From NCBI RefSeq assembly GCF_013410405.1, contig NZ_JACCFK010000002.1, positions 1-64,000 on the forward strand: a stretch of 64,000 nucleotides of DNA, written 5' to 3'. Within the stretch, counting starts at the first letter, position 1. Each line of letters starts with the position of its first letter. Below the pieces are notes generated by a model. The model had not been told where the DNA came from and searched no databases. It saw nothing but the letters and a program-made list of their open reading frames with translations. This document shows positions 9,302 to 17,495 of this stretch, piece by piece. The stretch comes from Amycolatopsis endophytica (lineage in GTDB: Bacteria > Actinomycetota > Actinomycetes > Mycobacteriales > Pseudonocardiaceae). Both the position numbers and the translations under genes were made by a program.

Positions 9302-10291
9302 GTGTCCGCTTCAGTCAAGACGGCGGCGGTCGCGGCGGCCGTGGTGCTGCTCATTCCGGTTCTGATCGGCGCGGCCGCCGCCGGTGTGGTCGCCTCCCTG
9401 TTCACCAGCGGTGGCGGTGCTGACTGTGCTCCCGCCGGTGCCAGCCCCGCGACCGGAGTCGCGGGATATGACCCCGAACAGCTTGCCAACGCCGCCACCA
9501 TCGTCGCCGTCGGCAAGCAGATGCGAGTGCCCGAGTACGGGTGGGTGATCGCCATCGCCGCGGCCATGCAGGAGTCCCGGCTGCACAACCTCGACTATGG
9601 GGACCGGGACAGCCTCGGCCTCTTCCAGCAACGGCCCTCGCAAGGCTGGGGCACCCCGGCGCAGATCCTCAACCCCAGCTACGCCGCCACCCAGTTCTAC
9701 GAGCACCTGCTCGCCGTGCCGAACTGGCAACAGATGAGCGTCACCGGCGCCGCGCAGGCCGTGCAACGCTCCGCCTACCCCAACGCCTATGCCCAGCACG
9801 AGCACGTCGCCCGTCAGGTCGTGGGCGCTCTCAACGGTGTCAACTGCGCGGCCACCGCGGCCCCTGGACAGCTGCGTACCAGCTGGCCCTCCGAGCGGGC
9901 CACCGAGCCCGACCCCACCAGCCGTGGCCGCATCACGCCTCGCACGCTCGCTCTCGTCCGGGCCCTGCAGGCGGGCGGGATGACAGGCGACGGCCTCGGC
10001 TGCTACGAGGCGCGCCCGGCGAATCCGAGCTCCGATCATCCGCAGGGCCGCGCGTGCGACATCCTGCTCGATCCCGGCGATCCGCAGGCGGTGAGCGAGG
10101 GGTGGCGGATCACCGAGTGGCTGATCGCGCAGCAGCCCGTGCTCGGCGTGCGGTACCTGATCTGGCAGGGCCAGTACTGGTCGACCGGCAACCCCACGTG
10201 GCAGCCCTACCGATCCGACGCGTACGGCTGCCCGGACCCGGCCAACGTCACCGGCTGCCACTACGACCACATCCACGTCTCGATGTACTGA
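9302..10291 (+). CDS. Membrane-anchored peptidoglycan hydrolase, VirB1-like
   Basis: A 329-residue protein from GTG 9302, eight bases after the previous stop. Residues about 8-34 form a membrane anchor. Residues about 60-180 resemble a lytic transglycosylase fold, with the motifs AAMQESRLHNL (candidate catalytic Glu) and DSLGLFQQRPSQGWG. The C-terminal part has SSDHPQGRACDI and CHYDHIHVS, a metal-binding H/D/H set like M15-type D-Ala-D-Ala peptidases and common at the C-terminus of actinomycete secreted proteins. A two-domain wall hydrolase at the end of a type IV operon fits the VirB1 job of opening peptidoglycan for the channel. Confidence 0.75.
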   Translation: MSASVKTAAVAAAVVLLIPVLIGAAAAGVVASLFTSGGGADCAPAGASPATGVAGYDPEQLANAATIVAVGKQMRVPEYGWVIAIAAAMQESRLHNLDYGDRDSLGLFQQRPSQGWGTPAQILNPSYAATQFYEHLLAVPNWQQMSVTGAAQAVQRSAYPNAYAQHEHVARQVVGALNGVNCAATAAPGQLRTSWPSERATEPDPTSRGRITPRTLALVRALQAGGMTGDGLGCYEARPANPSSDHPQGRACDILLDPGDPQAVSEGWRITEWLIAQQPVLGVRYLIWQGQYWSTGNPTWQPYRSDAYGCPDPANVTGCHYDHIHVSMY

Positions 10292-10307
10292 ACGGGCACA
10301 AGCGCAA

Positions 10308-10332
10308 GTCGCCCCGACGGCGTCGGGGCGAC
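10308..10332 (+). terminator. Hairpin between convergent transcription units
   Basis: Perfect 11-base arms GTCGCCCCGAC and GTCGGGGCGAC around a 3-base loop, 17 bases after the VirB1-like stop and ahead of the convergent gene at 10377. It has no T-run, which is usual in actinomycetes. It would work for both strands. Confidence 0.7.
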
Positions 10333-10376
10333 CGGGGGCGGCACCGAGCGGCGTGCCACCCCCCATCCTGTGCGCG

Positions 10377-11096
10377 CTAGTTCGCCGTCGCGGGTGTCGG
10401 CTCCTGCTCGGACGGGGCGAGCCGGAAACGCCTTGGCTTGTCCTTGGTCCGGATGGCGGTGCCGTCGAGGACCAGCTTGTCCAGCGCGTTGCTCACCGCC
10501 CCGGAGGACTTCCCTCCCAGCGCCTTGGCGATTGCTGTGGGGCCGAACTCGTCGTCGGGGTGGTCGCGCAGGTAGTCCTCGACCATGCCGCGTAGCGCCC
10601 CAGGTGCCAGCCGTTCGGCTTTCTGCCCGTCGTCGGAGGCCGGGCTGGTGTCCGGCGCGGCCTCGTCGCCCGACGTGTGGGTGTCGGGCGGTGCGGCCTC
10701 GTGGTCGTCCGCCTCGTGGCTGCTCTCCGGGGCCTCGCGGGCCGGCGGGTGCGGCTCGTTACCTGCCGGTTCGGTGGTCGCCGCCGAGTCTGCGCTGGCG
10801 CTGACCTCACCGAGGGGCGCTTCGGTGATCGCCCACGAGTCGGGGACGCGTCGGCCTCCCTCGGCGATCCCCGGGGTACGGGTCACGCTGCCGTCGGCGG
10901 CCCATCGGGCGAGGATCTTCTGTGCGGTCGACCGTCCGATCTTGGCCAGGGTGGCCAGCTCAGTCGCGGCGCTGTGCGGGTGCGCGTGCAGGGCGGCCCA
11001 CAGCCTGTCTTCGCTGTCGGTGCGGCCCGCCGGTGCATCCGCCTGGGCAGCGCGGTCGGTCCCGCGGGGCGGGCGGTTGCGGTTCTTGCTGGACAT
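10377..11096 (-). CDS. Tandem winged-helix DNA-binding protein with an acidic linker
   Basis: A 239-residue protein. Residues about 28-85 form one helix-turn-helix (LWAALHAHPHSAATELATLAKIGRSTAQKILARW). Residues about 172-225 form another (MVEDYLRDHPDDEFGPTAIAKALGGKSSGAVSNALDKLVLDG). They are joined by an 80-residue Ala/Pro/Asp/Glu-rich linker that is surely disordered. Proteins like this accompany actinomycete conjugative elements and may regulate transfer or copy control, which is inference. The ORF converges on the secretion operon with a hairpin between them. An inverted repeat lies upstream at 11159-11198. Confidence 0.7.
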   Translation of the reverse strand: MSSKNRNRPPRGTDRAAQADAPAGRTDSEDRLWAALHAHPHSAATELATLAKIGRSTAQKILARWAADGSVTRTPGIAEGGRRVPDSWAITEAPLGEVSASADSAATTEPAGNEPHPPAREAPESSHEADDHEAAPPDTHTSGDEAAPDTSPASDDGQKAERLAPGALRGMVEDYLRDHPDDEFGPTAIAKALGGKSSGAVSNALDKLVLDGTAIRTKDKPRRFRLAPSEQEPTPATAN

Positions 11097-11158
11097 GACT
11101 TCCCTCGATTCACTCGGATGTGATCAGTGCGGTGGGTCATGCCCCGGCCGGGGCTGGT

Positions 11159-11198
11159 GTGTAGCCCCCGGTGCTCGGCCGGTGTGATCGGGCTACAC
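11159..11198. promoter_or_regulatory. Inverted repeat upstream of the winged-helix gene
   Basis: Arms GTGTAGCCC (11159-11167) and GGGCTACAC (11190-11198) are a perfect 9-base match across 22 bases. A second small inverted repeat, CTTCAT-CCC-ATGAAG, is at 11214-11228. This 200-base gap between leftward genes is the only sizeable non-coding DNA in the accessory set, so it probably carries the promoter of the 11096 gene and a binding site. Confidence 0.4.
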
Positions 11199-11295
11199 GT
11201 CTATGGACGCTTCCTTCATCCCATGAAGTCAAGCGTGATATGGAAATCCCCTGAAAGTCTGCTGTGGACGATCGGTCCGACTACGTGTTCGGCGG

Positions 11296-12078
11296 TCATC
11301 CTCGGTGGGGCGGGGGCGCATAGATGGGGCCGCCCAAAGCGGCGGTGACGCGGCAGCCGAGGGAATCCGGGCCGTGCGCGTCCCAAAAGCCGCGGCAGAT
11401 GGCTTGTGTGCCGATGGGTGCGCCGGTTGCGGGCAGGGTGTCGTGGCAGACGATCCAGCTTCCCCTCGCCAGCGCCTCGTGGACCATCCGGTCGCGGTAA
11501 CCGTCCTCCAGGTGCATCGGGTTGCCCGGGCGGAAGATGCACGTGCGGCATTTGCTGGAGAGCACGCGGGGTAAGCCGGTTCGGGAATCGCGGACGTCCC
11601 CGCATGAATCTTCGATGCCAACCCGTTCTGTCCTGAGGAGTAGGTACGTGCCGGTGATCGGGTGCACGGACTCGCCGGGCTGATCGCTCTGCCAGACCAG
11701 TGGGCAGGGAAGGTCCTGGTGCTGTGGCGAATGCGGCTGCTCGAGGTTGTAGAACTGGCGGGCCGTCCAGTCGATGTTGAGTTCCCGCTGATCGGGCAGC
11801 ATGATGCGCACCCACCAGTGGTCACCGCCCGCGCTGTGACGGGCGGACTCGTCGCCATAGGTCAGGAACACCTCGCCGTCGACCTGGTGCTCCAGCAATG
11901 TTCTGGCGAATGCTCGCGACACGGACTCGGGATCCCAGCCGGCCTCGAACGTGAGTCGCAGCTCGCCCTGGGTTACGTGCGGGAAGTCCCGCCAAATCCC
12001 GATCGCGAGCAGGGACTCGAACTTCTCGATGGCTGCGCGGACACTGCGGGGCAACCGCTGCAGCTCTACGCGTGTCAT
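11296..12078 (-). CDS. Unknown protein with a C-terminal four-cysteine domain (CRTCIFRPGNPM type)
   Basis: 260 residues from ATG 12078, which overlaps the upstream stop as ATGA. The N-terminal half (MTRVELQRLPRSVRAAIEKF onward) contains a soluble mixed alpha/beta region. The C-terminal third begins CRTCIFRPGNPM and continues with IVCHDTL and AICRGF. The cysteine spacing, C-x2-C then two later single cysteines, suggests zinc or an iron-sulfur cluster. The CxxCIFRPG block is one I recall from proteins of actinomycete mobile elements and phages, without a known function. It is the last gene of a three-gene leftward unit with the HExxH/VWA protein. No function is assigned. Confidence 0.6.
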   Translation of the reverse strand: MTRVELQRLPRSVRAAIEKFESLLAIGIWRDFPHVTQGELRLTFEAGWDPESVSRAFARTLLEHQVDGEVFLTYGDESARHSAGGDHWWVRIMLPDQRELNIDWTARQFYNLEQPHSPQHQDLPCPLVWQSDQPGESVHPITGTYLLLRTERVGIEDSCGDVRDSRTGLPRVLSSKCRTCIFRPGNPMHLEDGYRDRMVHEALARGSWIVCHDTLPATGAPIGTQAICRGFWDAHGPDSLGCRVTAALGGPIYAPPPHRG

Positions 12079-12632
12079 TGTCCCGCCCCTGCAGATCCGG
12101 CGGTGGTGAGCACGTACACCGCCTCGCCTTCGGAGCCGAGGCAGATCTGCTGGTTGCCGGGGACCACGATGCGCCAGTCGCGCTGCCAGACGCGGTCGGC
12201 GCAGTAGTAGCTGCCGACCAGCAGTCCGTCGCGGGTGACGGTGCCGTACAGGGTCTGTTGTGCGTCGGCGGGGTCGGCGATGACGGCGGTGATGCTGCAG
12301 CCGTTCTCGGTGAAGGTGCGAACGACGATCTCGGTGTCGGGTGTCTGGGTCATGGCATTGATCTCCTCTCCTAGGGTGAGCCGGTAGCTGGGGCAGCCGT
12401 CGCCCTGGGGGCGGCCCGGGGTCAAGGTGGTGACGTGGCGGCCGGTGAAGCGTTCGACGGCGGTGGTCACGGCCCGGGGGTGGGTCATGTCGGCGGTGGC
12501 CGGGAAGGTGCATTCCGCCCAGTGGCCTGGTGCGGTGGCGATCGAGACCAGGTAGCGGTCGCCGACGAGCTCGCTGAGCGCGCACCACGTCGCGCGGTCC
12601 GGATCGGGGAACGGATCGGGTGCGGTGTCCAT
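12075..12632 (-). CDS. Unknown 185-residue protein of the element's accessory operon
   Basis: Starts at ATG 12632 with a strong AAGGAGG six bases upstream and ends in a 4-base overlap with the four-cysteine gene, so the two are probably co-translated. No signal peptide or membrane segment is visible. The middle carries RLTLGEEINAMTQTPDTEIV. The C-terminal half has a beta-rich pattern with two cysteines (NGCSITAVIAD, GSYYCADRVW). I do not recognise the family. It begins 19 bases after the VWA gene, so it belongs to that unit. Confidence 0.6.
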   Translation of the reverse strand: MDTAPDPFPDPDRATWCALSELVGDRYLVSIATAPGHWAECTFPATADMTHPRAVTTAVERFTGRHVTTLTPGRPQGDGCPSYRLTLGEEINAMTQTPDTEIVVRTFTENGCSITAVIADPADAQQTLYGTVTRDGLLVGSYYCADRVWQRDWRIVVPGNQQICLGSEGEAVYVLTTAGSAGAGQ

Positions 12633-12651
12633 GGGGCACCTCCTTGCGGTG

Positions 12652-14271
12652 TCAGTGGGCGGCGCGCAGGGCGGCGGTGGCGGCGCGTCCGATCGCCTGG
12701 GCGGTGGTGGCGGGGTCGGTGAGCAGGTGCACGCGTGCCCCGTCGAGCGGTGTGTCGCTCTTGTTGGTGGTCAGCCACAGCACCGCGCACCCGGCGGCGC
12801 GTAGCCGGTCGAGCCGCTTCTGGCCTTCGGCCCGGGGCTGGTCCCGAAACTGGCCGTCGGACACGATGACCAGTAGCCGGGCTGCGCCGGGGCTGGACAG
12901 GCAGAGCGCGCCGTCGAGGGCGGCGATGGCGGTGGGGATGTCTTCCCAGTTGTCGTCGGACTTGAACTCGGTCACCACGGCCGGGGTTCGGCCTGGGTGG
13001 GTCAGGGGCCGCACGTGGTTGCCGAAGATCACGGTGGCGGTGTCGGCGGGCACGCGGGTGTGGCGGGCGGCGGTGGCGAGGATCCAGGCGGCGGAGGCGA
13101 CGTGATCGCGAGCCCAGCGCATGGTTCCGGACACGTCGCAGGCGATGCCGAGACCGAGCGGTGGAGTGGGGGTCGCGGCACGGGTGATGCGGGTGAACGG
13201 CTCGGCGGTGGGCACGGCCCCGGCCGCGCGCTGAGCGTCGGCGGCCAGCGCGCCGCGCATCCGCAACCGCCCCGGCGGGACCACCGAGGTCGTCTTGACC
13301 GCGCTCCGCTCGCGCGCCCCCGCGCTGTCCAGGGCACGGGCGAGCACGCGGGCGGCAGTGCGCTCCTCCTGGGTCGGTGGCCGGGTCCCGGCCAGTGCGG
13401 TGCGGCCGTCCCTGGGTCCGCCGGGCCGGAACGTCTTCCGGGCAGCGCGGTCGGCCTCCTGCTGGGCCGCCTTCTCGCGCTCCTGCGCGGCGGCCGCACG
13501 TGCGGCCGGGTCCTCTGGCGGTTGCTGCCGGGCGACGTTGGCGGCCACGTTGTCCAGCACGGTGGCGATCGCCTCCGCCATCGGCGACTTCGTGCCCGGG
13601 GCGGGTGATCCGGTGCCGTTCGGCGTCCCCGAGGTGCCGGGCGGAGTGGGCTGGTTGGGATCGGTGGCGAGGATCCCGCACCATTGACGCCCAAGGTCGA
13701 GCATGGTCTCGCCGTCGTCATCGGCCGTGTGCAGCGCTGCCTGCCACACCGCCCGCAGCTTTCCCAGTGTGTCCGGGCCGAGTACGTTCTCGATCACCCG
13801 GGCGAGCGGGGCGACCTCGACCTCGGTCAGCACAGCGCCATCGGCCCGCGCGAGCAACAGTGCGGCGGAGCGGGCGGCGTCGGCGGAGGTCATCTGTGGG
13901 GCGGTGGCCGGGTCGGCGAACAGGTGCAGGTCATCGGCGACGAGCTCCTTCACGCACGCGCGCAGCCAGTGCCGGTCATCCGGGCGGCGGCGGATCTGCG
14001 CGGCTTCCATGCGTGCTTCCTCCAGCAGCATCGCGGCCTCGACCACCCCGGCCGGTGCGTCCTCGGGTGGGTCCCAGGCGGTGTGTTTGGCGTGGCCGCA
14101 TTCGTGGGTGAGTGCGCCCCAGGTGGCGGCGTAGCGGGTGCGGTCGCCGATCCGGGCATGGTCCCAGGTCAGGTGCGGCGCGGCCGCAGCGCACCGTCCT
14201 CCGGCTCCAGGAGGGTTGGAGGTCGGCCGCGCGGTGCAGGGCGTCGGCGGGATCGAGCCCGGACTGCCCAC
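12652..14271 (-). CDS. HExxH metallopeptidase-like protein with a von Willebrand A domain, 5' end frameshifted
   Basis: The readable frame gives 539 residues. Near its start is THECGHAKHT, an HExxH zinc signature. After a helical region and an Ala/Gln/Glu/Arg-rich coiled segment comes a VWA domain with the MIDAS motif DVSGTM and LLVIVSDGQF. This matches the DUF2201-like class of putative metallopeptidase/VWA proteins, which often work with AAA ATPases. The true N-terminus is damaged. Plausible residues continue upstream as LTSAPGRAGGQSGLDPADAL in one frame and SLLEPEDGALRPR in a second before entering this frame near APHLTWDHARIG, so at least two indels lie at about 14180-14260. The start given is only the first start codon in the C-terminal frame. 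Confidence 0.65.
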   Translation of the reverse strand: MGSPGSIPPTPCTARPTSNPPGAGGRCAAAAPHLTWDHARIGDRTRYAATWGALTHECGHAKHTAWDPPEDAPAGVVEAAMLLEEARMEAAQIRRRPDDRHWLRACVKELVADDLHLFADPATAPQMTSADAARSAALLLARADGAVLTEVEVAPLARVIENVLGPDTLGKLRAVWQAALHTADDDGETMLDLGRQWCGILATDPNQPTPPGTSGTPNGTGSPAPGTKSPMAEAIATVLDNVAANVARQQPPEDPAARAAAAQEREKAAQQEADRAARKTFRPGGPRDGRTALAGTRPPTQEERTAARVLARALDSAGARERSAVKTTSVVPPGRLRMRGALAADAQRAAGAVPTAEPFTRITRAATPTPPLGLGIACDVSGTMRWARDHVASAAWILATAARHTRVPADTATVIFGNHVRPLTHPGRTPAVVTEFKSDDNWEDIPTAIAALDGALCLSSPGAARLLVIVSDGQFRDQPRAEGQKRLDRLRAAGCAVLWLTTNKSDTPLDGARVHLLTDPATTAQAIGRAATAALRAAH

Positions 14272-14327
14272 CGGCCCGGCCCGGCGCGCTCGTCAGTCCT
14301 CGGTAACGCCCCGGGTGGCTGCGTATA

Positions 14328-14582
14328 GTGCGAACCGTGCGGCGAGTCGGGGTGACGGATGAGGAATTGCTGGTGGAGGTCGCCCTGACGCGGCTGGACC
14401 ATCCGGATCTCGACCTGGAGGAGATCGCCGAACTCGTCGTCCGCAAGGCTGGGCCCGACGCCGTCCTGGAGTTCGCGTCGCGCAACCTGGCCGAGCGGAG
14501 GGAACTGCGCGCCCCGATGTTCGCGGCGGCTGTCGAACACGTCCTCCGGGTCGTCCTGACCCTCCGCGGTCCCTCCGACTGA
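14328..14582 (+). CDS. Small acidic helical protein of unknown function
   Basis: 84 residues from GTG 14328, or 81 from GTG 14337. Neither has a convincing ribosome site. The protein is helical and acidic (TDEELLVEVALTRLDHPDLDLEEIAELVV), with no membrane segment. Codon third positions are GC-rich as in real genes here. It is divergent from the VWA gene and the last recognisable gene of the element. No function is assigned. Confidence 0.45.
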   Translation: MRTVRRVGVTDEELLVEVALTRLDHPDLDLEEIAELVVRKAGPDAVLEFASRNLAERRELRAPMFAAAVEHVLRVVLTLRGPSD

Positions 14583-15325
14583 CGGGATGGCGGGCAGGCG
14601 GCGCAGGTGAGGCCGCGTGCATCCCAGTGCCGAGCCGGTCTCCACATCGGACGGGGCGCAGCCGGTCGGACTCGACCTGCTCGCCGTGCACGCGGTTCGA
14701 CCGCCGCAACAGTTGGTGTTCCGGCGGGTGACGACAACGCCACTGTCGTCGCCGTCGCCGAAAAGGCGCCGGCGTTGATCAGTGATTTCTGGGCGGTGGT
14801 GCAGGCCGGGGTGGACTGCGTGGACTCCCTGGCCTCCTGTGCGATCCGCGACCTCGAGGATCTGTTTCCACCTGGCGACCACCACATGCGCGGCGTCGAT
14901 GCCCTGATCCAGGATCGGCGCGCCAGAAACCACTGCCTTGCCGGGTGGTGACCGAGGGCGCAGGTGGCGGGGTGGTGCGGCAGCGGGTTCCCACGCCTGC
15001 ACATCGAGGTCGAGACCCAGTCGAGGTCGCATCGGCTGTCTCCTTCACCTCAACGGCGAATACCTGATCCTGTCGTGCGATCTCGTCGAACGCGACGTTC
15101 CGCACCGCCGGCCCGGTCAAGCGCGGATGGCGAGTCGGGGGAACGGGCCGTCATAGCCGGTGAGGCACCGGTCGAACAGCGGGGGAGTGCGGTCGGCGAG
15201 GCGGACAGAGCCAGTTCGATGTAGGGACCGCGCGGTCCGGCCACCGGGGTGGTGCCCGGGTTGACGAGCGCGGCGCCGGCGAACCGCGGTGCGTTTGATC
15301 GCCTTCACCGCCCGCGATCCACTCG
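14583..15325. other. Gene-poor, apparently decayed stretch at the edge of the mobile region
   Basis: No intact gene is supported. A rightward frame at about 14716-14951 (containing ATVVAVAEKAPALISDFW) has coding-like third-position GC. A leftward trail at about 15320-15117 reads as VNPGTTPVAGPRGPYIELAL in one frame and then LADRTPPLFDRCLTGYDG in another before a stop. Both look like shifted fragments of former genes, and I cannot identify either. The stretch separates the conjugative element from the catabolic island. Confidence 0.4.
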
Positions 15326-16153
15326 TCATCGGGACGGGGTGTGCCAGTGTGGAGGCCGTTTCTCGGTCAAGGCGGTGCGCCCCTCGATGTGGTCCGGGTG
15401 TGTAGCGGCGGAGCCCTGGTGCCGGGCCTCCATCGCCAGCGATGCCTCGAAGGACATCTCGGTGACCGCGCGGAACTGCCGTTTGGTGAGTGCGAAGGCG
15501 TGCGCTGGGCCGGCGGCAAGCTGAGCGGCCACCTCGGCGGTGCGGCCGGCCAAGGCGGCGGCCGGGACGACCTCGTTGAGCAGGCCGAGCGAGAAAGCCT
15601 CGTCGGCGGGTAGGGGGCGGCCGCTGGTGGCGAGGGCGAAGGCGCGGGCGTAGCCGAGCTCGCGCACCAGGTACCAGGACACCGCGGTGTCGGGGACCAG
15701 ACCGACCTTGCCGAAGGCGCACGAGAACGAGGCGCTATCGGCGGCAAGGCGTACGTCGCAGGCCAGTGCCAGGCCCATGCCGGCGCCGACGGCGGGGCCG
15801 TTGACGGAGGCGACGACGGGTTGGGGCAACGCGGCGATCGTCTGCACGAGCGGGTTGTAGGTAGCGGCAATGGTTTCGTCGGCGTGTGCGAGATCCTCCG
15901 CGGCGTCCAGGTCCTGCCCCACGCAGAAGGCGCGGCCGCTGCCGGTCAGCACGACTGCCCGTACCGCGTCGTCGGCCGCCAGTTCGCGAAAGGCAACGAT
16001 GAGGGCCCTACGGGTGGACAGGTCGAGGGCGTTGAGACGAGCCGGGCGGTCGAGGACGACCGTGGCGACCGCACCGTCGCGCCGGACGGCGACGGTCGAT
16101 CGCGGGTGCTCGGCGGAGACGGGCGTGGCCGGCCGCTGGTCGGTAGGGCTCAT
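15326..16153 (-). CDS. Enoyl-CoA hydratase/isomerase (crotonase family, PaaG-like)
   Basis: About 275 residues from ATG 16153 (MSPTDQRP). A longer frame to 16273 adds low-complexity sequence. Crotonase landmarks are clear: first oxyanion segment GSGRAFCVGQDLD, second oxyanion segment NGPAVGAGMGLALACDVRLA, and the ASFSCAFGKVGLVPDTAVSWYL region. Asp in place of the usual hydratase Glu in the latter is typical of PaaG/PaaB-type isomerases. The protein would act on a CoA thioester in beta-oxidation or phenylacetate-type chemistry. It stands alone on the minus strand, next to decayed DNA, with no visible partner gene. Confidence 0.85.
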   Translation of the reverse strand: MSPTDQRPATPVSAEHPRSTVAVRRDGAVATVVLDRPARLNALDLSTRRALIVAFRELAADDAVRAVVLTGSGRAFCVGQDLDAAEDLAHADETIAATYNPLVQTIAALPQPVVASVNGPAVGAGMGLALACDVRLAADSASFSCAFGKVGLVPDTAVSWYLVRELGYARAFALATSGRPLPADEAFSLGLLNEVVPAAALAGRTAEVAAQLAAGPAHAFALTKRQFRAVTEMSFEASLAMEARHQGSAATHPDHIEGRTALTEKRPPHWHTPSR

Positions 16154-16442
16154 GAAGTGCCGCCCAGCGGCGACCTGTGTGGCCCGGCGATGTTCTCCTG
16201 GGGCGGCGAAGTCCGGACTTCCGGCAGCAGGCGGCGGGAACGTCCGGGATTCCTTACTGGGTGGCTCATCCATGACCCTTCACGCGGGATTACGGCGCAT
16301 CACGCCGATGTCTGAAGTGACCTTCCCCGACGGGTGCCGGAGTGTCAAGGACACCCACGAATGACGAATCGCTTGAGCCCCCAAGGGAATCCGGCTCTCT
16401 GGCGCAAGTGGACGGCGGGCCGCTGACAGAGTCAGTCGGTCG

Positions 16443-16809
16443 GTGGGAGGCGACCGAGTCGGTCCGGGCCCGGCGAGAAGGTCGATCGAGATCGGTCTCG
16501 CGGTCGCGGGCAACCACGGTCCGCGGAACATCGCCGCGCCCCACCTGGAGAGCTTGCGGGACGTCGCGAACGAGACCGCCCACCCGCGGGTCCGGAATGG
16601 GAACGCGTCGCTGATCGTATTGCGGGAGAACGGCCGGGAACCATACCCGCGTCGAGGGCGGGTGTGAGCTCGAGACGGTGCGCGACCGCGGCCTGGTGAA
16701 GGTGACGGCACCGACATTGGTCACGCGGACCGCGCTGCTCGCAGAGATCGCTCGGGGACTCCGGACTTCGCCGCCCCGCGAGGACATCGCCGAGCTCCAG
16801 GTTATGTAG
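16443..16809 (+). pseudogene. Remnant of an IclR-family regulator
   Basis: Frame from 16443 reads DRVGPGPARRSIEIGLAVAG then IAAPHLESLRDVANETAH, which follows the IclR effector-domain pattern (YRLGP..LELG..., A.PHLE.L.D...ETAHL.VR.G). It stops at 16665-16667. A second frame from 16666 to TAG 16809 reads VKVTAPTLVTRTALLAEIAR, matching the later IclR segment (TP.TLTD...LLAEL..IR). The N-terminal helix-turn-helix and the part between the two blocks are missing. I read it as a decayed gene, not two small proteins. Confidence 0.55.
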
Positions 16810-16859
16810 GAGAAGTTGTTACGATGATTACGTGAGGGCGTCTGCCGCGGAGGGGACCG

Positions 16860-17345
16860 ATGAGTGCGAACAGCAGGATGAGCGTGGCCGTCCACGTGCT
16901 GACCTGGTTGGCCTTCGACCGTCGCGGGACTGACAAGGAGATCGGTACGTCGCAGCGGATCGCGACGAGCGTCAACACTCATCCCGTGGTGATCCGCCGT
17001 GCCCTTGGCGAGTTGCGCGAGGCCGGTCTGGTCGCCGCCAGTCGGGGGCGCGGGGGTGGCTGGGTCCTGACACGGGAGCCGGCCTCGATCACGCTCCGAG
17101 ATGTGTATCTGGCGGTCGGCGGCGAGCCGGTGTTCGCCTTGCACGCTGCCTCGCCGGATGCCGAGTGCTACGTCGGTTACGGCATCCAGGCGGTGCTGGA
17201 GCGTGCCTACCGGGATGCGGAGGAGGCGCTGCGGTGCTCCCTGGAGCGCACCACCATCGCGGACGTCCTGCGGGATACCCTGACCGAGTTTCCCGGCGAG
17301 GTGGGAACGGCCGGGCCCGCGGGGGCGCTCACCCGGCCTGGATGA
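16860..17345 (+). CDS. Rrf2-family transcriptional regulator
   Basis: 161 residues from ATG 16860 with GGAGGGG upstream. The N-terminal winged helix has SMSVAVHVLTWLAF-like and TSVNTHPVVIRRALGELREAGLV segments, followed by the Rrf2 wing SRGRGGGWVLTREPASITLRDVY. Only one cysteine lies in the effector part (DAEC), so an IscR-type three-cysteine iron-sulfur site is absent. It is probably of the YwnA/HypR-like redox or ligand-sensing kind. The neighbours give no clear target. It could control the SDR downstream. Confidence 0.85.
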   Translation: MSANSRMSVAVHVLTWLAFDRRGTDKEIGTSQRIATSVNTHPVVIRRALGELREAGLVAASRGRGGGWVLTREPASITLRDVYLAVGGEPVFALHAASPDAECYVGYGIQAVLERAYRDAEEALRCSLERTTIADVLRDTLTEFPGEVGTAGPAGALTRPG

Positions 17346-17495
17346 TTGCCGCGGCGCCTCTGTCCGGGTCGCTCTGGAGAGCCGGTTCCGGGTACTTCGG
17401 TCCCGGGCGAAAACCACCCTGCGGGCGCCGGAGGGGCACCAGCGGACGGTGATCGTGGCTGTCGCGTCGCCGGGCCTTGCGGCGGGCCGCGAACC

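Noticed and set aside
1..14600. Search for tRNA or att site marking the element ends
   Set aside because: No tRNA-like sequence or convincing direct repeat found in the window. The left end lies outside it.
16341..16353. Small hairpin GTGTC-AAG-GACAC
   Set aside because: Five-base arms are expected often by chance in this composition and no gene end is close.
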